Below, in pieces: positions 1 through 5,858 of a stretch of 10,190 nucleotides of DNA. This DNA is from Actinomycetes bacterium (GTDB lineage Bacteria; Actinomycetota; Thermoleophilia; Solirubrobacterales; Solirubrobacteraceae), in contig JAEYAL010000093.1 of the NCBI GenBank assembly GCA_023404805.1, positions 1 through 10,190 on the forward strand, read 5' to 3'. How positions within the stretch are numbered: the first letter of the stretch is position 1; the number at the start of each line of letters is the position of its first letter. Under the pieces are notes generated by a model, which saw nothing but the letters and a program-made list of their open reading frames with translations, was not told where the DNA came from and searched no databases. The translations under genes were made by a program, and so were the position numbers.

Positions 1-200
1 TGACCGGCCTGGCGGGCGAGGACACGCTGATCGCGACCGGTGGTCCGAGCTGGCTTGACGGCGGTGACGGCAACGACTCGTTGCAGGCCAAGAACACGTT
101 CAAGGACTACTTGGGCTGCGGCAATGGAACGGATACGGCGAAGGTCGATCCAACCGAGCTGTTCGTGCCGTTCGCAAGCTGCGAGACGCTGACCAGCTAA
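1..200 (+). CDS. RTX-type Ca2+-binding secreted protein, C-terminal fragment
   Basis: This is the last 65 codons (reading from base 3) and TAA stop of a gene that begins before the window. The translation carries an RTX nonapeptide, GGDGNDSLQ, and then a non-repetitive tail ending FASCETLTS. It matches the C-terminus of the next gene in all but six of 65 residues, and the DNA is about 87% identical by hand count (26 differences in 198 bases), with many changes at third codon positions. The two are therefore tandem paralogues that diverged while keeping the protein sequence. By family analogy the Asp/Gly-rich repeats bind calcium and fold as a parallel beta-roll outside the cell. The N-terminus, signal peptide and full repeat number cannot be seen. 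Function beyond calcium binding is unknown. Confidence 0.85.
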   Translation, partial: TGLAGEDTLIATGGPSWLDGGDGNDSLQAKNTFKDYLGCGNGTDTAKVDPTELFVPFASCETLTS

Positions 201-211
201 CCGCGAGGAGC

Positions 212-244
212 CTCGGGCGTCCTGCACGACGCAGGGCGCCCGAG
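212..244 (+). terminator. Hairpin after the first RTX gene
   Basis: A 14-base arm (212-225) pairs with 231-244 around a 5-base loop, with a single G-T wobble. It begins 12 bases after the TAA stop at 198-200. There is no T-run after it, as is common for hairpin terminators in high-GC actinobacteria, so termination is inferred from position and stem strength only. It could also protect the 3' end of the mRNA. Confidence 0.55.
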
Positions 245-247
245 CGC

Positions 248-268
248 GGCGGCCGACCACCGGCCGCC
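248..268 (+). other. Second perfect hairpin between the RTX paralogues
   Basis: A perfect 8-bp G/C stem (248-255 with 261-268) with loop ACCAC starts four bases after the preceding hairpin. It ends nine bases before the ribosome binding site of the next gene. It may be part of a double terminator or a structure in the 5' leader of the second RTX gene. The sequence cannot distinguish these. Confidence 0.4.
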
Positions 269-276
269 CCTCGATC

Positions 277-284
277 GAAGGAGA
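277..284 (+). promoter_or_regulatory. Strong Shine-Dalgarno site for the second RTX gene
   Basis: GAAGGAGA lies four to five bases before the ATG at 288. It fixes that ATG as the start and contrasts with most other genes in the window, which lack such a site. An SD site implies a real 5' leader, so the hairpin at 248-268 may be transcribed with this gene. Confidence 0.75.
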
Positions 285-287
285 TCC

Positions 288-1268
288 ATGACGAATTTTC
301 CCTGTCGCGCGGCGATCGCAGCCGGCGCAACGCTGACGGTCGGAGCCGCCATGCCTGCTGCTGCCTCGGCCGCACCCGGAGTGATCACCGGAGCGTCAGG
401 CGTGCAGCACGCCTACGTGGCGGCACCAGGCACCGACAGCGACCTGACGATCTCAGGCGCCAACGGCCGCTGGGTGTTCGCCGACGCCGGAGTCTCGGAG
501 ATCACGGTCAACTCGGCGGAGTGCAGCCACGGGGCGTCGTTGAACGTCGTGACCTGCGCATCGAAGTTCGGTCCGCTGGCGCAAGAGTGGATCTACGTCG
601 CGCTCGGCGACGGCGACGACCGAGCCCAGATCGCCGAATCGGCGTTCGAGATAGACCCGCGCGCTGGCTTCTTCGAACTGAAAGGCGGCGACGGCGAGGA
701 CTACCTGGCGGCGCACAGCAGAGGCAACGTGAAGCTCAACGGAGGTGCCGGAGGCGACGTCCTGATCGGCGGCGCAGGGATCGACACGTTCCTCGGCGGC
801 GCCGGCAACGACCTGATGCGCGGCGGAGCAGGAGCCGACATCGTCGACGGCGGCCCTGACCGTGACAGCTTCACCTACGCCTCGGAAGGCCGGACGAAGG
901 GCGTGCGCGCGGTGCTCGACGGCGTGACGCCGTCCGGGGCCGACGGCGTCGATGGCGACGGTGATCGACTTACGGCCGTCGAAGATGTGTCGGGCACGCC
1001 GTACACCGACATCCTGATCGGCAACGCGGCGAACAACGTGCTCCGCGGCAACGGCGGCGTGGACCAGCTCACCGGCCTGGCAGGCGACGACACGCTGATC
1101 GCGACGGGCGGTCCGAGCTGGCTCGATGGCGGCGACGGCAACGACTTGCTGCAGGCTAAGAACACGTTCAAGGACATGCTCGGCTGCGGCACCGGCGCAG
1201 ACACGGCGAGGGTCGATCCGACCGAGCTGTTCGTGCCGTTCGCGAGCTGCGAGACGCTCACCAGCTGA
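288..1268 (+). CDS. RTX-type Ca2+-binding exported protein (hemolysin-type repeats)
   Basis: A 326-residue protein. Residues 1 to about 28 form a Sec-type signal peptide: a short basic start, an Ala/Gly/Val-rich core, and AXA-type sites in AAASAA. Residues about 30-130 form a region I do not recognise, with cysteines at 80 and 90. Residues 133-196 carry RTX nonapeptides (GGXGXDXUX), five of them in a row at 152-196, with further copies near 263-289. The tail has cysteines at 300 and 321. RTX repeats bind Ca2+ in a beta-roll, so the protein is probably folded after export by extracellular calcium. An N-terminal signal peptide differs from classical RTX toxins, which use a C-terminal type I signal; no type I transporter gene is nearby and no toxin domain is visible. 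Adhesin, matrix or S-layer-like roles are possible but unproven. It is the second of two tandem paralogues. Confidence 0.88.
   Translation: MTNFPCRAAIAAGATLTVGAAMPAAASAAPGVITGASGVQHAYVAAPGTDSDLTISGANGRWVFADAGVSEITVNSAECSHGASLNVVTCASKFGPLAQEWIYVALGDGDDRAQIAESAFEIDPRAGFFELKGGDGEDYLAAHSRGNVKLNGGAGGDVLIGGAGIDTFLGGAGNDLMRGGAGADIVDGGPDRDSFTYASEGRTKGVRAVLDGVTPSGADGVDGDGDRLTAVEDVSGTPYTDILIGNAANNVLRGNGGVDQLTGLAGDDTLIATGGPSWLDGGDGNDLLQAKNTFKDMLGCGTGADTARVDPTELFVPFASCETLTS
741..875 (+). repeat. Five consecutive RTX nonapeptide repeats
   Basis: Residues 152-196 of the exported protein read as five 9-residue units, starting GGAGGDVLI, GGAGIDTFL, GGAGNDLMR, GGAGADIVD and ending with the degenerate GGPDRDSFT. 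Gly at positions 1, 2 and 4 and Asp at 6 are the calcium-coordinating pattern. The last unit has lost the Gly at position 4. Confidence 0.85.
1071..1268 (+). repeat. Direct repeat of bases 3-200 (tandem gene duplication)
   Basis: The last 198 bases of this gene align without gaps to bases 3-200, at about 87% identity by hand count. The similarity runs up to the stop codon (TGA here, TAA in the first copy) and then ends. The DNA after the two stops, including the hairpins, is not similar, so only the coding part is conserved. Confidence 0.9.
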
Positions 1269-1330
1269 CGCTCGAGTCATCGCGGCGTGTCGACTTCGGT
1301 TCGCCCCGCGGTGGTTTGCCATCCCCTTGG

Positions 1331-1376
1331 CCCGGCTCACGGGGCCCGCTCCTTGGCCCCCGTGGGCGGGGCCGGG
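1331..1376 (+). terminator. Imperfect G/C hairpin after the second RTX gene
   Basis: CCCGGC (1331-1336) pairs with GCCGGG (1371-1376), and CACGGGG (1338-1344) pairs with CCCCGTG (1358-1364), leaving an asymmetric internal loop. It starts 62 bases after the TGA at 1266-1268. There is no T-run. It is a plausible terminator of the RTX gene, but in DNA this G/C-rich such pairings also arise by chance. Confidence 0.35.
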
Positions 1377-1384
1377 TAGCGAAC

Positions 1385-1426
1385 GCGTGATGGAGGCGGT
1401 CGACGGACTGACCGCCTCCATTACGC
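1385..1426. promoter_or_regulatory. Long inverted repeat (17-bp arms) just upstream of the oxidoreductase
   Basis: Bases 1385-1401 and 1410-1426 are reverse complements except for one G-T wobble, around the 8-base spacer GACGGACT. The right arm overlaps the proposed -10 hexamer TACGCT (1422-1427) and ends eight bases before the ATG at 1435. If the next gene is leaderless, the repeat is DNA in the promoter and could be a repressor operator. If transcription comes from the RTX gene it would instead form a very stable hairpin and act as a terminator. The inverted repeat itself is certain; its role is not. Confidence 0.6.
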
Positions 1427-1427
1427 T
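1422..1427 (+). promoter_or_regulatory. -10-like hexamer TACGCT, leaderless-type start
   Basis: TACGCT fits the actinobacterial TANNNT -10 pattern and lies seven bases before the ATG at 1435, so transcription would begin at or next to the start codon. No Shine-Dalgarno sequence precedes that ATG, which agrees with a leaderless mRNA. I see no clear -35 element. Confidence 0.4.
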
Positions 1428-1434
1428 CGCGACC

Positions 1435-2469
1435 ATGCGCGCAACGGTGATGTACGGAGCAGGCGACGTTCGGATCGACGACGTCCCCGACGCCAAGCTC
1501 CTGCACGGGACCGACGCGCTCGTCCGGGTCACCCGCAGCTGCATCTGCGGCAGCGACCTCTGGCCGTACAAGTCGATGCCCGGCTCCGACACCGGCGTGC
1601 GCATGGGCCACGAGTTCATCGGCGTGGTCGAAGACGTCGGCGCCGACGTGGCGACGCTCAAGAAGGGCGACGTCGTCGTCGCGCCCTTCGTCTACAGCGA
1701 CGGAACCTGCGTGTTCTGCGACGAGGGCCTTCAGACGTCGTGCCTGGCCGGCGGGTTCTGGGGCGTCGGCGACGTCGACGGCGGCCAGGGCGAAGCCGTC
1801 CGCGTCCCGCACGCCGACGGCACCCTCTTCGCACTGCCGGTCGGTGAGGACGACGCGCTGATGCCGTCGCTGCTGACGCTCTCCGACGTCTACGGCACCG
1901 GCCACCACGCCGCGCTCGGCGCGCAGGTGAAGCCCGGCCACACGGTCGCCGTCATCGGCGATGGCGCGGTCGGCCTCTGCGGCGTCATGGCCGCCAAGCG
2001 GCTCGGCGCCGAGCAGATCATCATCCTCGGCCGCCACGCGGTCCGCACCGACCTCGCCAAGGAGTTCGGCGCCACCGACGTCGTCCCCGAGCGCGGCAAA
2101 GTAGCCACCGAGCGCGTCCGCGAGCTCACCGGCGGCCTCGGCGTGCACTCGGTGCTCGAGTGCGTCGGCTACGAGGACTCGTTCATCACGGCGACCAAGA
2201 TCGCCCGGCCGGGTGGCGCAATCGGCCGCGTCGGCGTGCCCCAGTACCCGACGCTGCCCGAGGCAGGCGCGACGTTTCAGCGCAACGTCACCGTCAGCGG
2301 CGGCATCGCCCCGGCCCGCGCCTACATCGAGGAGCTGCTGCCGGAGATCCTCGACGGGACGCTGCAGCCTGGTCGCGTTTTCGACCGCACCGTCGACATC
2401 GCTGGCGTCCCGGGCGGCTACGAGGCGATGGACGACCGCGAGGCGATCAAGGTGCTGATCAAGCCCTAA
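1435..2469 (+). CDS. Zinc-dependent alcohol dehydrogenase-like oxidoreductase (MDR family)
   Basis: A 344-residue medium-chain dehydrogenase/reductase. The GroES-like domain holds predicted catalytic zinc ligands Cys38 (CICGSD), His59 (GHEFIG) and Asp151 (LSDVYGTGHH), the arrangement known from formaldehyde dehydrogenase-type members. The structural-zinc lobe keeps Cys92, Cys95 and Cys103, but the usual first cysteine is Asp89. The Rossmann fold begins with GDGAVG at 175-180. The residues after the second strand are GRH with no acidic residue, which suggests NADP(H) over NAD(H); this is inference. Substrate is unknown: an alcohol, aldehyde or quinone is equally possible. The ATG at 1435 is chosen because the family N-terminus (MRATVMYGAGDVR) starts there; an open frame extends upstream into the RTX gene but is not coding. 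The TAA stop overlaps the stop of the convergent gene. Confidence 0.88.
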   Translation: MRATVMYGAGDVRIDDVPDAKLLHGTDALVRVTRSCICGSDLWPYKSMPGSDTGVRMGHEFIGVVEDVGADVATLKKGDVVVAPFVYSDGTCVFCDEGLQTSCLAGGFWGVGDVDGGQGEAVRVPHADGTLFALPVGEDDALMPSLLTLSDVYGTGHHAALGAQVKPGHTVAVIGDGAVGLCGVMAAKRLGAEQIIILGRHAVRTDLAKEFGATDVVPERGKVATERVRELTGGLGVHSVLECVGYEDSFITATKIARPGGAIGRVGVPQYPTLPEAGATFQRNVTVSGGIAPARAYIEELLPEILDGTLQPGRVFDRTVDIAGVPGGYEAMDDREAIKVLIKP

Positions 2470-3386
2470 TTCACCGGCCAGGGCATCGGCTCGCCCGCCA
2501 GCGCCGCGAGCAGGTTGCGGCACGCGCGCTCGGTCATCCGCTCGCGCGCGGCGTGCGTCGCCGAGCCGATGTGGGGGAGGACGAGCACGTTCGGCGCCGC
2601 GAGCAGCGGATCGTCGGCCGGGAGCGGCTCGGGATCGGCCACGTCGAGCCCGGCGGCTGCAAGCTGCCCAGACCGGAGCGCCGCTGCAAGCGCGACCTGG
2701 TCGACGATTCCGCCGCGCGCCGTGTTGATCAGGATCGCGCCGGTCTTCATCGCCGCGAGCGCGTCGGCGTCGATCAGATGCCGGGTCGCGTCGGTCAGCG
2801 GGACGTGCAGCGAGACGACGTCGGCCCGGCCGAGCGCGGCACGCAGATCGTCGCCGCGTCCGACGTAGTCGACGTCCATCCCGAACGCCGCGGCGCGCTC
2901 TCCGGTCGCGCGTCCGATCCGGCCTGCGCCGACGACGCAGAGCCGCGAGCCACGCAGCTCGAGTCCGAGCAGGCCGTTCGGCTCCCAGGCCTGCCACGCG
3001 CCGCTCGTCACGTTCTCGGCCGCTTCGGGCAGTCGGCGGGCGGTGGCGAGCAGCAGCGCCAGGGCGAGGTCGGCGGTGGCGTCGGTGAGCACGTCGGGCG
3101 TGTTGCCCACCGCGATCCCGCGCGCGGTGGCAGCGTCGACGTCGATGCTGTCCCAGCCGACGCCGAACAGCCCGATCGCCCGCAGCCGCGGTGCGGCATC
3201 CAGGACGCCCGCGTCGATGCGCTCCGTCAGCGTTGGCAGCAGGCCATCGGCGTCAGCCACCAGCGCGAGCAGCTCCTCACGAGAAGGCGGCTCGGCACCT
3301 CCACGCACGTAGACGTCGTGCCCGGCGTCGCGCAGCAACGCGAGCGGCCGAGCCGGAATCTCACGCGTGACGACGATGCGCGGCAT
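2466..3386 (-). CDS. D-2-hydroxyacid dehydrogenase (glyoxylate/hydroxypyruvate reductase-like)
   Basis: A 306-residue cytosolic NAD(P)-dependent dehydrogenase that interconverts a 2-ketoacid and a D-2-hydroxyacid. The catalytic triad is visible: Arg224 (NTARGG), Glu253 (DPEP) and His272 (LPHIGSAT). The Rossmann motif GAGRIG is at 153-158. At the end of the following strand the sequence is VGR (Arg177) with no acidic residue, as in NADPH-using glyoxylate/hydroxypyruvate reductases, so NADPH use is inferred. Length is normal for the family. The ATG at 3384-3386 is chosen because MPRIVVT is a typical family start and because it overlaps the TGA of the upstream kinase gene by one base; an upstream in-frame ATG lies inside that kinase. 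No strong Shine-Dalgarno is seen, so translation is probably coupled to the kinase. 3-Phosphoglycerate dehydrogenase-like activity is an alternative, but the regulatory C-terminal domain of SerA is absent. Confidence 0.88.
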   Translation of the reverse strand: MPRIVVTREIPARPLALLRDAGHDVYVRGGAEPPSREELLALVADADGLLPTLTERIDAGVLDAAPRLRAIGLFGVGWDSIDVDAATARGIAVGNTPDVLTDATADLALALLLATARRLPEAAENVTSGAWQAWEPNGLLGLELRGSRLCVVGAGRIGRATGERAAAFGMDVDYVGRGDDLRAALGRADVVSLHVPLTDATRHLIDADALAAMKTGAILINTARGGIVDQVALAAALRSGQLAAAGLDVADPEPLPADDPLLAAPNVLVLPHIGSATHAARERMTERACRNLLAALAGEPMPWPVN

Positions 3387-4336
3387 CAGTCGCCGGCCCG
3401 CCGGTGGTGGCCGCCGACTCCAGCAAGCACCCGCGCGTGGGGCCACTCGCGCGTCTTCGCCGTCGAGATCTGCACCCCAGCAGGCGTCGACGCTTCGAGC
3501 GCCCGCGCCGCCGCGAACGCGGCCGCGTGCCCGTCGGCGCTCGCGTCGAACAGCAGCCCGGCCACCGTCCCCGTGTGGGCGACGCAGATCCCGAGCGCCC
3601 CGAGCTCCTCAGCGCGCGGCTCCAAGAGGGCGAGCATCGGGCTCGGCAGGAACGCCTCGTTCAAGCGCGCCGAGCGCGTCGCCTGCGCCGCGAACGCCGT
3701 AGCGTCGCGCGCCTCGACCGCCGCATCGAGCGCCCCGATCAGGTCGGCGTAGTCGCCGGCCAGCGCCTCCTGGCCCACGAACCGGGCGCCAGCCGTGGCG
3801 AAACTCGTCTCAGGAATCGCCATCACGACGACGAACTGCGGCCACCAGTCCCACGCGCGCACGCGAGCGCCCGTGCGCGGGTCCGATGCAGCGATGCCGT
3901 CGTACATGATCCCGTCGGTCGGCTCGATCGCCGCCGCCAGTTCCGCCAGCTCCTCCGCGCGCAGCGGAAGCCCAGCCGCGGTCGACAGCGCCCGCGCGGC
4001 AGCCACGATGTCGGCCGTGCTCGACGCCATGCCCTTGCCGACGTAGAGCCCCGACCGGTGCTCGACCCGGATCCGGCTCGGCGCCAGCTCGACCAGCTCA
4101 GCGGTCCGGCGCAGCGCGCGCTCCAGGAACGCGGCCTCGGCCGGGACGCCGACGATCGCCAGCGACTCCGCAGGCTCGACCGTCACCTCGATGGCGGTGC
4201 CGCGGTCGATCGGGCAGGTCACGACGAACGGCGTTCCGTCCGGCAGCACCCCCTGAGCGAGCTCGCCGCAGGTGCCGGACGCCGTGCCGCGGGCGCGCCG
4301 CGCAGACGGCAGACGTGGCGAGACGGGGCGCGGCAT
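3386..4336 (-). CDS. GHMP-family kinase, PduX-like (putative L-threonine kinase)
   Basis: A 316-residue GHMP kinase. The N-terminus has GTCGELAQG (residues 21-29), a signature I know from PduX-type L-threonine kinases. The ATP-binding GHMP loop is GKGMASSTAD at 100-109. EPTDGIMYDG follows at 138-147, and the glycine-containing C-terminal motif HTGTVAGLLFD is at 254-264. PduX makes L-threonine O-3-phosphate, the precursor of the aminopropanol linker of cobalamin. That role is inferred by similarity; no cobalamin gene such as cobD is in the window, and another small-molecule substrate is possible. It is first in a two-gene operon: its TGA shares one base with the ATG of the 2-hydroxyacid dehydrogenase. 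The ATG at 4334-4336 follows a pyrimidine-rich 10-base stretch with no Shine-Dalgarno site, behind TACACT. Confidence 0.78.
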   Translation of the reverse strand: MPRPVSPRLPSARRARGTASGTCGELAQGVLPDGTPFVVTCPIDRGTAIEVTVEPAESLAIVGVPAEAAFLERALRRTAELVELAPSRIRVEHRSGLYVGKGMASSTADIVAAARALSTAAGLPLRAEELAELAAAIEPTDGIMYDGIAASDPRTGARVRAWDWWPQFVVVMAIPETSFATAGARFVGQEALAGDYADLIGALDAAVEARDATAFAAQATRSARLNEAFLPSPMLALLEPRAEELGALGICVAHTGTVAGLLFDASADGHAAAFAAARALEASTPAGVQISTAKTREWPHARVLAGVGGHHRRAGD

Positions 4337-4346
4337 GGGGGAGGGG

Positions 4347-4352
4347 AGTGTA
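4347..4352 (-). promoter_or_regulatory. -10-like hexamer TACACT for the kinase operon
   Basis: On the minus strand TACACT (TANNNT) is followed by ten bases of mostly C and then the kinase ATG. Transcription would start about three bases before the ATG. The leader would be too short and too pyrimidine-rich to hold a ribosome binding site. The -35 element is not evident. Confidence 0.35.
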
Positions 4353-4449
4353 CGCCGCGGCCTGAGGTCGTCCGTCGCATCGCAGGACGCCGGTCAGCTC
4401 GAGGCGCTCCGAGGCCAGCCCTGCCGAGCACCTGCCCCGTCAGGTCGGG

Positions 4450-4455
4450 CATGAT
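4450..4455 (+). promoter_or_regulatory. -10-like hexamer CATGAT for the DUF2625-apt operon
   Basis: CATGAT lies six bases before the GTG start at 4462, in the 125-base divergent region shared with the kinase operon. It matches TATAAT at four of six positions but does not have the leading T. A small inverted repeat, ACCTG (4430-4434) with CAGGT (4441-4445), sits just upstream and could bind a regulator. The GTG has no canonical Shine-Dalgarno, only GAGGCG directly against it. Confidence 0.3.
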
Positions 4456-4461
4456 GAGGCG

Positions 4462-5193
4462 GTGACTGACGAGCCCGCCGAACCGATCGACGACGAGTCC
4501 TGGTCTGCACTGCGTGACTGGCTTGAGGACACTGGCAATCTCGTCGAGCTGATCGAGGCCGCCGACGCCGACGGCGAAGCCGCGCTCGCGAGCCTCGACG
4601 GCGCCGGTGAAGAGACCGCGCTCGGAGCGATCGTCCGCCATGCGGCCGCGGTCACGGTCGACGACTGGCTCGTCCTGCTCGGCGCCGGCGCAGCCGCAGA
4701 CGGCATCCCGGGCATCCGCGAGATCAACGGCCGCGCCGAAGGCGCAGTGGGCGCCATCCCCGGCGCGCTGGTCGTGGCGGTCGACCGCCTCGGCGGTGGG
4801 TTCGCGCTCAACGGCGGCGGTCTGCCCGAGGGCGACGTCGGCGAGATCTGTTACCTCGCCCCCGACGACCTTGAGTGGATGGCGTGCGGCTTCGGCTATA
4901 CGGCGCTGCTGGAGTGGGCGTTCGACGGCGACGTCGAGGGGTTCTATTCCGACCTGCGCTGGCCGACGTGGCGTGAGGAGTCCGCGGTGCTGCGGCCGGG
5001 CCAGGCCTTCATCGCGTTCCCGCCGCCATGGGACGACGGCAACCTCGACGCGGCAGACGACCAAGGCGGCCAGGCAGCGCCCCCAGCCCACGAGGTCACG
5101 CGCAAGGCGGTGTCGCTGCAGGAGGCGTGGGGTGTCGTGCTGTCGACGTCGCTGCGCCGCGGCACCTGGGCCCCTGCGGGCGGAGGCAGCTGA
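4462..5193 (+). CDS. DUF2625 family protein, function unknown
   Basis: A 243-residue acidic soluble protein with no signal peptide or membrane segment. The order of motifs matches what I recall of the DUF2625 family: a helical N-terminus with LRDWL near residue 17, a segment containing DDWLVLLGAG near 67, then GGGFALNGG (about 111-119), a YLAPDDLEWM segment, GFGYTALLEWAFDGDVEGFY, the following LRW, and FIAFPPPW near the end. The family is uncharacterised; the conserved Asn-Gly-Gly and Trp/Pro motifs suggest a ligand- or protein-binding fold, but I cannot name a role. The GTG start is chosen because there is no in-frame ATG before the family N-terminus and a -10-like element lies at the leaderless distance. 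It ends one base before apt, so the two are almost certainly cotranscribed. Confidence 0.8.
   Translation: MTDEPAEPIDDESWSALRDWLEDTGNLVELIEAADADGEAALASLDGAGEETALGAIVRHAAAVTVDDWLVLLGAGAAADGIPGIREINGRAEGAVGAIPGALVVAVDRLGGGFALNGGGLPEGDVGEICYLAPDDLEWMACGFGYTALLEWAFDGDVEGFYSDLRWPTWREESAVLRPGQAFIAFPPPWDDGNLDAADDQGGQAAPPAHEVTRKAVSLQEAWGVVLSTSLRRGTWAPAGGGS
5182..5186 (+). promoter_or_regulatory. apt: Shine-Dalgarno GGAGG for apt
   Basis: GGAGG lies eight bases before the apt ATG at 5195, within the last codons of the DUF2625 gene. It supports that ATG over any upstream in-frame codon, and independent ribosome loading in addition to coupling. Of the genes in the window only apt and the second RTX gene have a clear site. 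Confidence 0.7.
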
Positions 5194-5194
5194 C

Positions 5195-5719
5195 ATGCAG
5201 CTCGAAGACTTCATCCGCTCCACGCCGGACTTCCCAGAGCCGGGGATCCTGTTCCGCGACTTCACGCCGCTGCTGATGAACGGGCCCGCGCTTGGCCAGG
5301 CGATCGACGGCATGAGCGAGCTCATCGCCCCGCTGAAGCCGGATTGCATCCTCGCGCCGGAAGCCCGCGGGTTCGTGTTCGGGCCGGCGATCGCCCGCGC
5401 CGTCGACGCTGGGTTCCTCCCAGCGCGCAAGCCGGGCAAGCTCCCGCCCGAGACGATCTCGCACGCCTACGACCTCGAATACGGCCAGGCCGAGCTGCAG
5501 ATCACGCCGTTTGAGCAGCTCGCCGGATCGCGCATCGTGATCCACGACGACCTGCTCGCCACCGGCGGCACGGTCGACGCGCTCGCACAGCTGGCGCTGC
5601 GCGCGGGCGCCGAGGTCGTCGGTGCGGTCTTCCTGATCGAGCTCGAAGCCCTCGGCGGGAGAGCCCGCCTGGCCGAGCACGCCCCGGCCGACGCGATCTA
5701 CACGATGATCCGCTACTGA
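5195..5719 (+). CDS. apt: Adenine phosphoribosyltransferase
   Basis: A 174-residue cytosolic enzyme of purine salvage that joins adenine and PRPP to give AMP and pyrophosphate. Family signatures are all present in order: FPEPGILFRDFTPLL (13-27), PEARGFVFG (55-63), RKPGKLP (78-84), the Tyr-rich YDLEYG (92-97), and the PRPP-binding loop IHDDLLATGGT (116-126). Length is normal. The start is fixed by a GGAGG site and by the conserved N-terminus. In many actinobacteria apt lies between secD/secF and relA; here it instead follows a DUF2625 gene by one base and is followed by a separate acetyltransferase unit. I see no strong terminator directly after the TGA. Confidence 0.95.
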   Translation: MQLEDFIRSTPDFPEPGILFRDFTPLLMNGPALGQAIDGMSELIAPLKPDCILAPEARGFVFGPAIARAVDAGFLPARKPGKLPPETISHAYDLEYGQAELQITPFEQLAGSRIVIHDDLLATGGTVDALAQLALRAGAEVVGAVFLIELEALGGRARLAEHAPADAIYTMIRY

Positions 5720-5852
5720 GCAGGGCAAACGCCGCGATGGCCCGACCAACCCTGACCGTCTAGCTGAGGATGAGGTTCGCAGCGAAAAAGGCCGCCGGCG
5801 CAGGCGAAAGGCCGCTTGGCTGGTGGCGGGCGGCGTTCCCGCGCCGCGGCGC

Positions 5853-5858
5853 TAGCTT
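5853..5858 (+). promoter_or_regulatory. -10-like hexamer TAGCTT with abutting 12-bp palindrome
   Basis: TAGCTT (TANNNT) is seven bases before the GTG at 5866. Directly upstream, 5841-5852 is a perfect self-complementary 12-mer, GCGCCGCGGCGC, and 5830-5835 can also pair with 5842-5847. The palindrome could be an operator for a dimeric repressor, but G/C palindromes are common by chance at this composition. Confidence 0.35.

Noticed and set aside
453..1661. Minus-strand open frame of 402 codons opposite the RTX gene
   Set aside because: It is antisense to the signal peptide-RTX protein, spans the intergenic inverted repeats, and shows no domain.
1258..2997. Minus-strand open frame of 579 codons opposite the alcohol dehydrogenase-like gene
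   Set aside because: It is antisense to conserved catalytic motifs of two real genes and has no family resemblance, so it is a composition shadow.
3387..3446. Upstream ATG giving a 326-residue 2-hydroxyacid dehydrogenase
   Set aside because: The added 20 residues are Arg/Pro-rich, lie within the kinase gene and precede the conserved MPRIVVT start, which itself overlaps the kinase stop.
2160..3752. Plus-strand open frame of 530 codons crossing the dehydrogenases and kinase
   Set aside because: The translation is Arg-rich and low in domain character, and it runs through three well-supported genes in other frames.
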